Of a stretch of 64,000 bases of DNA, positions 20,334 through 30,789 are shown piece by piece; positions within the stretch are counted from its first letter, which is position 1, and the number at the start of each line of letters is the position of its first letter. Source of the stretch: Diploptera punctata (lineage: Eukaryota; Arthropoda; Insecta; Blattodea; Blaberidae); NCBI GenBank assembly GCA_030220185.1, contig JASPKZ010000422.1:877001-941000 (forward strand), written 5' to 3'. The notes under the pieces were generated by a model, which saw nothing but the letters and a program-made list of their open reading frames with translations, was not told where the DNA came from and did not search any database. Both the position numbers and the translations under genes were made by a program.

Positions 20334-21093
20334 ATGATGAAAGTTAAAAAATTAAAATGTACATGTTGGTAGGTGGTGCCGTCGTTCTCAACTTTGTTAA
20401 AATATTGTATATAAAATTAACTGGAGCGCTTTCGGAAGTTATCTTCCATCTTTTGCAGGTTGTGCTTCCGCTACTCGTTGTTGTGTACGGCGATGTATAC
20501 TCCAACTGTTTGTAGCAGCAACTGACTTGTTTTTGACGATCTCGTATAATGGGTTTGACTGGGGTGCGTTCTCATTAAGAAGTGAGGTGTTGTTTGTTTC
20601 CTTTATACTCGTAGTTTCGAAATTATAAAGGAAACAAACAACGCCTCACTTCGTAATAAGAACGCACCCCAGTCAAACCCATTATACGAGATGATCGTGA
20701 GGTGTTGTTTGTTTCCTTTATAATTTCGAGGTCTTCAAATATATTTGAATACCTCGAACTTATAAAGGAAACAAACAAATATATTTGAATACCTCGAACT
20801 TATAAAGGAAACAAACAACACCTCACTTCTTAATGAGAACGCACCCATTATACGAGATCGTCAAAAACAAGTCAGTTGTTGCTACAAACAGTTGGAGTCT
20901 ACATCACCATACTCAACAACAATAATAACAACAACGAGTAGCGGAAGCTCAACCTGCAGAAGATGGAAGATAACTTCCGAAAGCGCTCCAGTTAATTTAT
21001 ATACAATATTTTAACAAAGTTGAGGACGACGGCATCTACCAACAGGTACATTTTAATTTTTAACTTTCATCATATGACTTCACCTCAACGGAA
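20334..21093 (+). mobile_element. 740-bp compound foldback element with flanking CCTCAACGGAA motif
   Basis: The outer palindrome runs from 'atgatgaaagttaaaaaatt' (20334) to its inverted copy ending at 21073. Arms include GGAAGTTATCTTCC (20434; 20963), 'gctactcgttgttgt' (20471; inverted about 20935), and 'cgatctcgtataatgggt' (20539; inverted near 20850). Inside, a 90-bp segment ('gggtgcgttctcattaagaa' through 'gaggtgttgtttgtttcctt') occurs inverted at 20560-20600 and 20620-20690, and its inner part again at 20700-20840, with a duplicated block of 'aaatatatttgaatacctcg' at 20737 and 20778. Nine bases right of the palindrome is CCTCAACGGAA (21083-21093). No protein is encoded. Confidence 0.85.
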
Positions 21094-21119
21094 TTTTATA
21101 TGAATTTTACTTGTATAGA

Positions 21120-22350
21120 AAGATGGTAATGTTTAGCAGTCTCTGACATAGGGTGGAAGAGAATTCCGTGTTCGAACAAGAGAAACTGTAAAATAATTCC
21201 AGTAATAGGTAGTGTGATGAGGGGGGACAATGTGGTGATGAGACCGGGTATCCAATTTATGCGTATCATAGTCTAGCGAAGGGATGTGATAAATAATAAG
21301 GTAATGGTGTGTGTAACATTTTATAGAGAAGATATAGAGAATGGAGGTTCTATGACCTTGCAGACGAAGCCATGACAATTGTTCCAGGGATGGTGTATCG
21401 TGATCAAATCAGCGAATACCACAAATAAAACGTATGCAAGAATTATGAACACGTTGAAGTATTTGGGTAAGAACAGTATTTAGGTCTGTAAAAAGAGTAT
21501 GATAATAATCAAAATTCGGCATTGAAAGTGTTTCTACTAACATTTTCCTTAGATCAAATGGTAAACAGCATTTCTTATACGATTTAATTAATATATTATT
21601 GAGAAGACTGTTTTCCAAATGTGGTTTATTTGTTTATTCCAAATGCTTATCCATAAATACTCCTAGATTTTTACTGCCTCACTATAAAGGATTTGAACCC
21701 CATTATGTGACACATCTAATACCGTATTTGTGTTAATTGAGGCTAATAGTCTCTGATGACACGTAATGATTGCTTGTGACTTCTTAGGATTTAATTGAAG
21801 TCCATATTTCTCTGTCCATGCCGTTATCGAGTCAAGGTCCTCATTAATTTTGGTTACCGCGTCATTTAAAGACTATTTGTCTGCGTGAATGTAGATCTGC
21901 ATACCGTCCGCAATTAAATTATCTTTGCAATGTTTTCGAGAGTCAGATATGTCATTTATATAGATTTAAAAAAGCAATGGGCCGAGCACCGAACCCTGTG
22001 GAACTCCAGCTTTACGATAGGTCCAAGAAGAACGTAATGTAGAATTTCCTACAACAGATTGCTGGCGCTATGACGGTAGGAGTTGAACCATTGTGTGACA
22101 CTGTCGGAAAGTGAGAGGTCTTATTTTAGTTTATGTAACAATACGGCCAAGTCTACCATGTCAGATGCTTTACTAAAGTCAAATAGTGTAAGAATAGTAA
22201 GTTTTCGATTATCAGGTGCTTCGCGTATGTCTTCACATATTTAGTAGATCAGTATTTGTATTGCGTCCTGTCCTGAAGCCTGATTGATATTGATCAAAAA
22301 AGTCGTATTTAGTTAGGCTCTGAAATTTCAGCATGCTTTTAATAAATCGG
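21120..22350 (-). pseudogene. CR1/Jockey-like LINE, RT palm to carboxy terminus
   Basis: On the minus strand the frame order is: 'FDFSKASDMVDLAVLLHKLK' near 22185, 'YINDISDSRKHCKDNLIADG' near 21960 (the catalytic YxDD box is changed to a Gly-containing relic), 'KINEDLDSITAWTEKYGLQL' near 21850, 'NPKKSQAIITCHQRLL', then 'FDLRKMLVETLSMPNFDYYH' at 21560 and 'RVHNSCIRFICGIR' at 21420, and 'SWLRLQGHRTSILYIFS' at 21375. This is the classic order of CR1/Jockey-group reverse transcriptases. Stops interrupt it at several points, and the 5' part (endonuclease) is missing. Confidence 0.85.
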
Positions 22351-24348
22351 AATAATTATTATTTGCTATGACAAAGAACCAAGGCACATTGAAGTGGTTT
22401 CTCTCATTGGCTGGAATTGGGAATTTGACAGTTTAATAAGCTTACTACCCTTCTGCCTTAGTTTCAGTTTCTTTATTCAAATTTCACTTCTTCTATTATC
22501 AAGTAGCTATTCAGATAGCACACCCGAATTTGAATGATACTCTTTTCACACAGTAAGGCTTATGAATTAGTGAAAATTGAAACTCGGATCCCTCGGATTC
22601 CAGTGAGACATGCTAACCGTTTCACAAGTGTTTTACGTTTAATTAGAATGTCATAATTTAGATTTTTCTTTCTCTCTTTACTTTTTTCATTGTTGATTGA
22701 TTTATTTAAACTAGATTACAGTTTTTTTGTAATTAGTATCATGAAGTTTGATATTGTTGATGGGTCTTGATTTTAAAAAGGGAAAATGACTGTGCTTGGA
22801 GCTTGAATTGAATATACAGGTTGCTTCAACATTTCCTTTTTAGGGATAATAAGAGATGATGCAGTTGAATATTTTTTTAAAGACCTGATATCTTATAGTT
22901 TCGTGATGGATCTTTTAGAACGTTAATAAAAATGATGCATTTATCCAGGTAAAGGATAAGCTTTTTTTCTGATCTAGTAGAGACATTGTTTAACCCTTAT
23001 AGCGAATTTCTGTGAAGTCCAGAGAGCTACACCTACAATCCGCAGATAATGATAATGCAAGTATGGGATGAGGTAAGCGGGGGATGCAACCGCCACAGTA
23101 CCAAACACGCCCATACATACAGGGACAGTCACTTGTCACGTACCAGTGTGGTTTATTTTTGGCTTATTCTGCTGATGACTGTCAATCAGACTCGGAACTA
23201 GTGCGCCCTCTGAGTGACTAAAATGTTTACTTAGTACAATCCGTCACGACGTAATATGCTCCGTAAGAGATTCCTGGTGATCGCTTTCTTCTGAACTGCG
23301 GACTGTAGCCATATCCGCTTCTGTCCATCACATGGGAGCCCCTGGGACGATTAAGTTTCGAAAGACTAACATGCAGAAAGTACTGATGAACACAGTATAG
23401 GCTTAAATATCACTAGTAAAACTGCATACATGGCAATGGAGAATTTTGAGTTTGCAGGGAATGACATGGCATTGACCATAAAACAGTGAATGAATTATTG
23501 AATACATATTTGAATCTAAAATCACTCATTCTTTTTTTGGTTTTTATGCATTTTATTAATGATTTTTATAAAAATGTGGTGGTCACTGTGCGAGGTCACT
23601 AGACGATATCTGAGGCCAAGAGAGAATTCCACAGAAAGCGTGTTCCTAGAGAAATGTCCTGTTCTAGACGCATATTCCTTGTGTTATAACTTATAATCTT
23701 ATTTCGAACAGTTTTAAGAGCCATTACATTCACAAAATAAAGAATAATGGTGAACAACATTGACGTAGACATATGACACTTATTTGAGAATTAAAAGATG
23801 GATGAATTGATAGCTTGAATAATACAAGGGGACGTTGTATGTTAATATCGTTAGTAGAAGACAAATGAGCTGTGATTTCCATGATCATTCAGTGTCGGGA
23901 GAAATGTCTCCTCATCTTTGTATCCGTCTTGTCTGTAGGATCAATCTTTTATCTACTTGCTTAAGTGAATAATCAAACCATGTAATTGTAGAGGAAAAGG
24001 ATCAATCTAGTGATTTGTATCGCCGTATAAAAAATAAAATGTTACGAAAATATCATGCAAAATGCTGTTTTTCATATTTTATCATGTTGTAATAAATTTT
24101 ATTTACTTATTTGACAATTTAAAATTGTGAAAGGGAGGGGTATTTTGAAGTCGGAAGAGCTTGAATAAAAATTTAAAAGTACCTAATTTCATATTTTGCG
24201 GTATTGTTGTTTGAAATAATTTTATCAATTTGTTGATAGTTTACGAATTTAAAAACATTCAAACCCAAGAAAACTTACACAACTGTAAAACACAAAGACG
24301 ACTGATTCATATTTTATACTGTTGTGATCTTTTCTATATATTAACCCT
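22351..24348. other. About 2 kb without supported feature
   Basis: Mostly A+T-rich; 23020-23340 is locally richer in G+C but has no long frame and no repeat I can identify. The segment 22560-22625 ends with a weak tRNA-like B-box region ('aaactcggatccctcgg') that I do not call. Confidence 0.35.
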
Positions 24349-25447
24349 CTTACTAATCATCCATATATAACTCTTATACAAGGTTTATACACATCTCAGT
24401 TGAAAATTCTTACTAATAAACACTGTATTAGCTGTTCACTGTTTGAGAGGTGTACAACTTTACATGGGAATCGTTATACATAACTCCAGCCTTGTTTAAG
24501 GATTGTATAACTAGACAAAATGTCGGATTGTTTTCTTATGGTATTGATGAAAGTTTCCTTAAATTTAACCCAAAATGCAACACTTTAACGACTGTTTGAT
24601 GGATGCACAGGACATAAATGATATTAATAAAGATCTGGGTAGGAAAATAAAGGCATCATAAAATGCCTTTTGTTACACTCATTCTCGATTAGGCCTAACA
24701 ATATTTTTAAATTGAACATTGATTCACAAAAGAATATGTTCTACAATAATTGCTGTAGACAAGATTTAACCTGAATGTAGTTTAAATGCTTCATAATATT
24801 ATTTTAAGAAAACTTTCTTGCATCTTTAATACATAACACACACCGATATAAAAATGTATTTTATTATAGAGGTATTATTATTGCAGCAAGCTACATGCTA
24901 GCTTGATAGTCTTGTGGTTAGAGCTTCTGACTGCGGTCCGTGTGGTCGTAGGTTCGATTCCTGATCAAACTACAATGCTTTTTTTTTCTCCCGCATTTTA
25001 AAACGCTGCATATAATTCATAAGTAATGGGAAAAACTATATTAGTTTCCAAGAATTGTTCGAAATTCTTGACGTTAGATGGCAGCACATTATATGTGAAA
25101 CCAATACTACGATATATTTGACACAGCGTAAAGGGAAAATGTATATAAATTAAAACACACTTATTTTTTCCGTTCCTCCTCAATTAGGTAATCTTAGTAT
25201 TTCTTATCCATATTCATTTCTTACACAATTAATCACTAGTTGTTGTTTTATTTCTGTTACAAACTGCGCGTAATATTGTTCTGACGTCATGATGAATATG
25301 TGACGTATTGTGCATAACCGCTGTTTTATTATATAGCTCCGGCACAACGTTTATTAGTAAGGAAATTATACGTGATCTACATAAGGCTTATATATTGTAT
25401 AATTAAACAACTGATGAAAGCCTGTATAAGAGATTTTTATTAGTAAG
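24349..25447 (+). mobile_element. Terminal-inverted-repeat element with tRNA-like core, copy 1
   Basis: Begins CTTACTAATC and ends ATTAGTAAG. The terminal regions pair as 'cttactaat...aactcttatacaaggttta' against, from the right, 'cttactaataaaaatctctt' and 'atacaggctt'. A second, inner pair repeats the terminal motif: 'ttcttactaataaacactg' near 24407 and, from the right, 'ccttactaataaacgttgtg' near 25350. About midway lies a tRNA-like sequence (24900-24972). A second copy, inverted in the window, is at 42484-43629; the two align over their whole length (for example 'aggcatcataaaatgccttt', 'gacgttagatggcagcacat'). No transposase frame; the ORF 24998-25183 is incidental. Confidence 0.85.
24900..24972 (+). 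pseudogene. tRNA-like sequence inside the TIR element
   Basis: The ends can pair as an acceptor stem (AGCTTGA with TCAAACT, one mismatch). An A-box-like 'tcttgtggttagagc' and a good B box GGTTCGATTCC (24950-24961) are at tRNA-like spacing. The anticodon arm is not convincing. The second element copy keeps the B box (as GGTTCGATTCC on the minus strand) although its anticodon region differs. Confidence 0.6.
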
Positions 25448-25535
25448 ATTGTAAATGTTTGCTATGTAAAGGGTAAAGCCTAAAATGGGTTATCATTCAG
25501 ATTACGTTAAAAAAAAACTTTTTTTACACACACAA

Positions 25536-25558
25536 ACATATATATATATATATATATA
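25536..25558. repeat. (TA)n tract
   Basis: About 11 TA units. Confidence 0.85.
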
Positions 25559-25559
25559 T

Positions 25560-25742
25560 TGCGATATCGGAAATAATTGACTGGTTTCAAACTTCGCTGG
25601 TTCAATCCCGTCGGGACAGATGCTTTTTCAAGAGTATTGTTTCCTTCGTGGTCCCGTGTTATAGATTCGAAATTATACATTTGCGACCAAAATTTGTCGG
25701 CCCATTCATGCCCAAATTTAAATTGCAGCGCAATAAGATGAT
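25560..25742 (+). mobile_element. tRNA-derived SINE S6
   Basis: B-box-like 'gctggttcaatcccgtc', then 'cgtggtcccgtgttatagat' and the S6 3' part 'ccaaaatttgtcggcccatt'. Aligns with 52056-52317. Confidence 0.6.
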
Positions 25743-28448
25743 TTGTTAAAGAACATTGTTAAAGGAGTAACAAATGAATCAAGTGTTCATTCACAGTTTT
25801 ATAATTGCAAAAAAAAAAAAGCAAAAGAAAAAAATAAAGAAAACGTTTGTAACACACAAAATGAATTCCATATTGTGTGTCATTATAATCTCAAATTAAA
25901 TTTGAATAATATTCATTACATTGAATGATTATTATGGAAATGAGAAAATTTTAGTTTTTATCCTTAGGATAAATAAATAAGGTAAATTAATGTGTATTTT
26001 TCTTGTCGATTTTCACCTTAGAATACCTATTCGAAATGAGTTTATTTCGCCCGCATGTAATTTGTTTATGACCCATATCTGTATGCTTTAGTGCGTGGTC
26101 GTCTATTACGCACAACGCCAATAATTTGCAGTGCTGAACTGCTACTTTGATCTATATTGTGCTATTCGATATCCTATATTCAAAACTTTACGGGACTATG
26201 TGATTCTACAATTTGGGGAAAAGGAAATTAACAGTGAAGAAAGAATCCAGTTGGTCCCATTAATATTACATTTTTTCGGTTACCTCTATTTCTCTATTCT
26301 CATGTATATTTACATTCACATTTTTTCCTTCAAAATAAACATTAATCTATATCTAACATAGTTTTCCCTTGAGGAAAATGGTAGTGGAAAGTCCTAGCCG
26401 TAGATAATATTGAAATGGATCATAGAAATCTGGATATCGGAGAAGAAGTGGATTCGTTTGGCTGAGAATAGGGGTTAGTGGAGGGGCTTAGTGATTTGGC
26501 TTGAATCTAAAGGTTACCCAAAGCCGTGGAATTAGTTGTTTAAAGAATTTACTTTTAAATGTTAAACATTGCTTAATAATTCATTAGTACAGTACGTGGT
26601 GGATTATTTTTTATTATTTTTATTTACTGTACCGGTTTTGTTAATTACATTATTTTAAAATTAATTAATATTGGTATTATTATTTTATTTGATTCTTATA
26701 TTATAATATACTATACTGTTTACTAAAGGGTTGAAACATATTTTGAAATTGTGTGTGATTTGACGTATGTAAGTGTGCCGTACCTTATTTTCACATTGGT
26801 TTTTCACATGAAAATATCATGGGACTTCGGAAAGCGACTTAAGTCAAATGTGTTTTATAAACATTTTTAATGTCCCATTCAATAAAAAATATATTTATAG
26901 TCGCAAGTCTGTCACAGTGATGTGTTCCTATTTTGATTCTCGCGGCCGGGATTCCGTTTCCGACGGGTAGGGCATTTTAAATCTGAGTGCGGATAGAGAG
27001 AGATGGGGGGGGGAGAAAGCATGTGTGTGTGTGTGAGATAGATAGAGAGAGAGAGAGTTCAATTTTGATCTGGGTTTGTTTTCTTGGTCTTGTACTGTTT
27101 TCTTTGTCTGGTAACCAGACGTACAGGGATGTCCACCACCGCGTATCTGTATAATGTATGGTTTAAATGCTCTACTCCCTAACTATAGGCTAACGCCGGT
27201 TTTAAGTCCTACAATAGGAGAGAGATTAAAAAAACCGCTGCTAGTCATTTTGTAATATATTTTTTTAACGATCCTGCATTTGTTACCCCTTTATTTACAA
27301 TCATCTTTACATGGTTCATAATTTGCAAAATTATCGTATGTTCTCTAGTTGGTTTACAAATTATTACTTGTCGCACTAATGCGTGTATACCGCATTAATA
27401 CAGTAACCAGAAATAAATGGAGCTTTATTGATTAAAAAGAAAGAAAGAAAGATTGGTAATTTGGGAGAATCCGCTCAGAATGATTTTTGCTGAACGATTT
27501 AGAATATTGTCAAAGTAAGATTTTAAGGCTAACACCATTATTTAAAACTAACCTAAATATGACCTATTTAGGCCTAATAACTGACGTTAGACCAAAAGTG
27601 TAAACAAAAGATTTGTGAGTTTTTTTGTAAGATCAATGCGTATAAATGTGAAGTAAAACCTCCATCTTGGAAATAACAGAACACAAATATTCTTAAAACT
27701 GAAGTGATTCAGTTCATTATAAAATTAATTCTGGACAGATTTTTGCAAATTACCAAATTATTATACCATATAACTTAGTACAGCCAATCCTGCACTCTTG
27801 TAGAATCACTTTTTCCACTAAATCCTGAATTAATTCGTATGCCGTAATTATTAAATTATTACAAAAAACTGCAATTGAACCCATATATTGATCAAATTAA
27901 TTTAACGCTAACAAAAACAAAAATAACTATTTACTCTGAAGCAAAATAAGCTAATTAGGGTTTGCAAGTAAATTCAAGACTTTCTTTTAGTATAAATTTT
28001 TACTTACTGTATCAAACAAATGCGTGCAATTCCGAGCGAGTTTGATTGGCGATAGGACTTTTTGCCTCTTCTTTAGGTGGTCCCTAGATTCAAACTTCTT
28101 AGCAATATGCGATTTTTCCTGGCGTTCCTCAGTTTTCTAGGTAAAGTTTGATTGAAATTTCATTACCATGAGTAATTTCAAACACATTCTCCATTTCAGT
28201 AAATACTTAAAATTAAATCGGTAATATAGACCTACACAAAACACATTTTGGATAGAATCAAATTTTCTAGAAGTGTTAGGGGTATATGATCATAGTTGTT
28301 AACGCTTCTACAAGTCGTAATTACATAAAAAAGTGAAATCTTCAGAATTGAAAATAAATCTATTTAAAATATTACGAACGTGCTGTAAATAGTAGGATAT
28401 AATACATTTGCAATATGTGCGTAATTGATTCTCGGAAATTTACTTTTT
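25743..28448. other. About 2.7 kb without supported gene
   Basis: A+T-rich sequence with small purine tracts (GA runs at 27030-27058 and AAAG at 27437-27452). Frames such as 26131-26361 plus show no domain. A short candidate signal-peptide exon at 28107 is discussed separately. Confidence 0.35.
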
Positions 28449-29301
28449 TTACACGCTTTATATTAGCTTGACCTGTATCTGTCTATGTAACGGAATCTTT
28501 CAACACGATTTTCATCCACTTAAAAACATTGGATCGACTTGAAACCGCATACTTCTAAAGGACCAATGACAATACAATAACTTCATACTTTTTTTCTAAG
28601 ATCTTGGCCAGGATCATCAGGACATAAAAAAAGACCGATATAGTAGGTTGTGGACTTACCGACGTTTTAGTCAATCGTTGTCAGAAATTAATATTATATC
28701 CTCTGTAGCTCATTTGGTAGAACGATGGACTGTAGTGGTATATAATTTCAGTAATCCATAGGTCGCTGGTTCAAATCTAGCCAGGAGGATTTTTTAGGAA
28801 AGTATTAACTTGCTAAAAAATAAATAACAGTTTTAAAAAAAACTAAAACAACACGCTTTATTAGGAAACCGAACTAAAAAATGAAGAATAGTTTTAATTT
28901 CCAACACGCTTGGGATGAAATTAAAGTGGTCAACAAAAAAAATCATCTCCAAAACATCTAGAATAAAACTAGAGTTATCTACAAAATAAAAATACTTTGA
29001 CCATAAAAAGCGTGGGGTGCTTTTTATGATTTTTACGTTTTCTTCTTAGAGACTTTAATTTCACCAACATCTGTTTATTATCAAATATATTAATTGATAT
29101 AGAGCACCCCACGCTTTTGATGGTAAAATTATTTTTTTTGTAGATAACTCTAATTTTATTCTAGGTGTGTTGGAGATGATTTTTTCATTTTGTTGACCAC
29201 TTTAATTTTATCCCAAGTGTGTTGAAAATTAAAATTATTTTTCGTTTTATAGTTCGGTTTTCTAATAAAGCATGTTTTAGTTTTTTTAACTATTATTTAT
29301 T
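28449..29301 (+). mobile_element. tRNA-Tyr foldback element, copy B (shortest and simplest)
   Basis: Starts ACACGCTTTATATTAGCTTG; one head unit ('gtaacggaatctttcaacac' to 'ccaggatcatcagg'); tRNA-Tyr-like 28699-28790; short spacer; palindrome with arms about 28826-29025 and 29098-29297, hinge 29026-29097 containing 'tttacgttttcttcttagag'. Outer arm ends carry ACACGCTTTATTAGGAAACC and its inverse. The arms pair through landmarks such as 'agcgtggggtgctttttatg' versus 'agcaccccacgcttttgatg'. The left terminus and both arm edges thus share the ACACGCTTTAT motif. No open frame. Confidence 0.85.
28699..28790 (+). pseudogene. tRNA-Tyr-like sequence with intron (anticodon GTA), copy B
   Basis: Most complete of the four copies. 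Acceptor 'tcctctg' can pair with 'caggagga' with one mismatch and a wobble; D arm 'tagctcatttggtagaac'; anticodon stem ATGGA/TCCAT with loop CTGTAG then 18-nt intron 'tggtatataatttcagta' and A; T arm 'ctggttcaaatctag'. GTA is the tyrosine anticodon, and the intron sits at the canonical position 3' of it. The B box has C-to-T decay (TTCAAATCT). Probably not a functioning gene. Confidence 0.8.
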
Positions 29302-30240
29302 CATACACATTTTCGTTTGTGTTGAAGTGGACTTTAGTATTGTATCGAAGTGTACAATCGAATATTGAATACATTAAGCACAGAGGCTGTAAGGCATCAC
29401 GTTAATTTTTTTGGGAAAATTTATATAGAAATGACAATGAAGAAGTTGAAAGTAAATGCTTTTATAAAGAAAATTATAAGTTTATTAATATGTTGCTTTA
29501 TTCAAACATCCTAGAATAGTATATCCGTTGTTTGATGCAATTTTACTTTGATATTGTTTGTGTTTACTGGAAGGAAATGTAATTATAGTTTTTTATATTT
29601 ATTTTTATGAATGCAGTTGTTCCCTGAAGGTATTATTTACTCATTCAAGATTCATATTTCCGTCTCTCGTGTGTGCTTGGAAGCAGAGACTGCTCCAGTT
29701 CTTATTACTCTTTGTTGTTTCTCTTTTTGTTTATCCTTTTAGCAATTTTAACATAACTGAGGACGATATTGTAATAAAGGTGTATTATACACAAGGGTAG
29801 GTAACTATCACGAGAAAACTATGGATTGTTAAATGCTGAGATCGTCGTCTTTGCAGTGAATGTTTCGTTTAAAATGCAGTTACTTCTTTTTTTTCAGACA
29901 TTTAAATACCTTGGAAAAATAAAGCGAAACGATGCATTATACCGTGAAAGGCGTATATGGAACCTACTTAATTTCGTGACTTTTATTATTCAGTTTACAA
30001 AATAGCCAATTGCAGAAAACACAATTTTGTTCTTTCAGTATAGTAGAGTCTATTTCTAAATTCATGATGCAAATAAATACCTATTATAGAGCTTTAAGGT
30101 AGGTAGATGGATATCATGTGATCATATTTTGTCCATAAACCCTAGTCCAAAAAAATAGTTTGTTTACATGATAGGATCATTGAATTGAGAAGAGAGCGTA
30201 GGTAGTACAAATAACAAAATATAGGAAATAAATCAAAATA
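29302..30240. other. No gene seen
   Basis: The 80-codon frame at 29558-29800 is hydrophobic but has no homology I can recognise; I treat the region as non-coding. Confidence 0.35.
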
Positions 30241-30620
30241 AATAACTAACTAAATCACTGGCACTATTGAAGCCGTAGGTTCATGGCCGCGCGGACATAA
30301 GCTCTCCATACATCCCTATCCCGAACCAATGTTTTCCAGTCATTCCCTGTATAATCTACTTCCCTCAAATCATAGTTAATGTTATTCTCCCACATCGTTC
30401 TTGGTCTACCAATTGGCGTTTTCCCTCTGGTTTTCCTACAAGAAGCTTCCATGCACGTCTTTCATTCCCCATACGTGCAACATGTCCTGCCCATCGCAGT
30501 CTACGAGACTTAACTGTTCTCATATCTGGCTTACTATAAAGGCTATGTAATTCACTGTTATGCAGTCTTCTCCATTCGCCTGTCTGTTCATCTCGGTTGG
30601 TTTCAGCTAAACAAGAAGTA
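30240..30620 (-). pseudogene. Type A LINE carboxy terminus
   Basis: On the minus strand the last codons read 'DVWRAYVRAAMNLRLQ' (30300-30264), preceded by 'NNINYDLREVDYTGNDWKTL', 'GKTPIGRPRTMW', 'SRRLRWAGHVARMGNERRAW' and, near 30570, 'LHNSELHSLYSKPDMRT'. It ends in a (TTAG)-type tail 'aactaactaaatcactgg' (plus strand, 30241-30258). The 5' edge near 30600 is a truncation. Confidence 0.85.
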
Positions 30621-30789
30621 AATCATACTAAAGATAAAGGTAAAGTTAAAAAAATAAATCATAGATAATCCTGAAATACATTAAATATTTGGTCCAAAAA
30701 TCTTCCTAAGAATTTTATTCTCAAATACTTGTAATAAATAAAAAGCGGAAATAAATATTTAAATATTAATAAAACAGAAATATTAGACT

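Noticed and set aside
22560..22630. tRNA-like segment as another SINE
   Set aside because: Only a weak B-box resemblance, no second copy, no A box at proper spacing.
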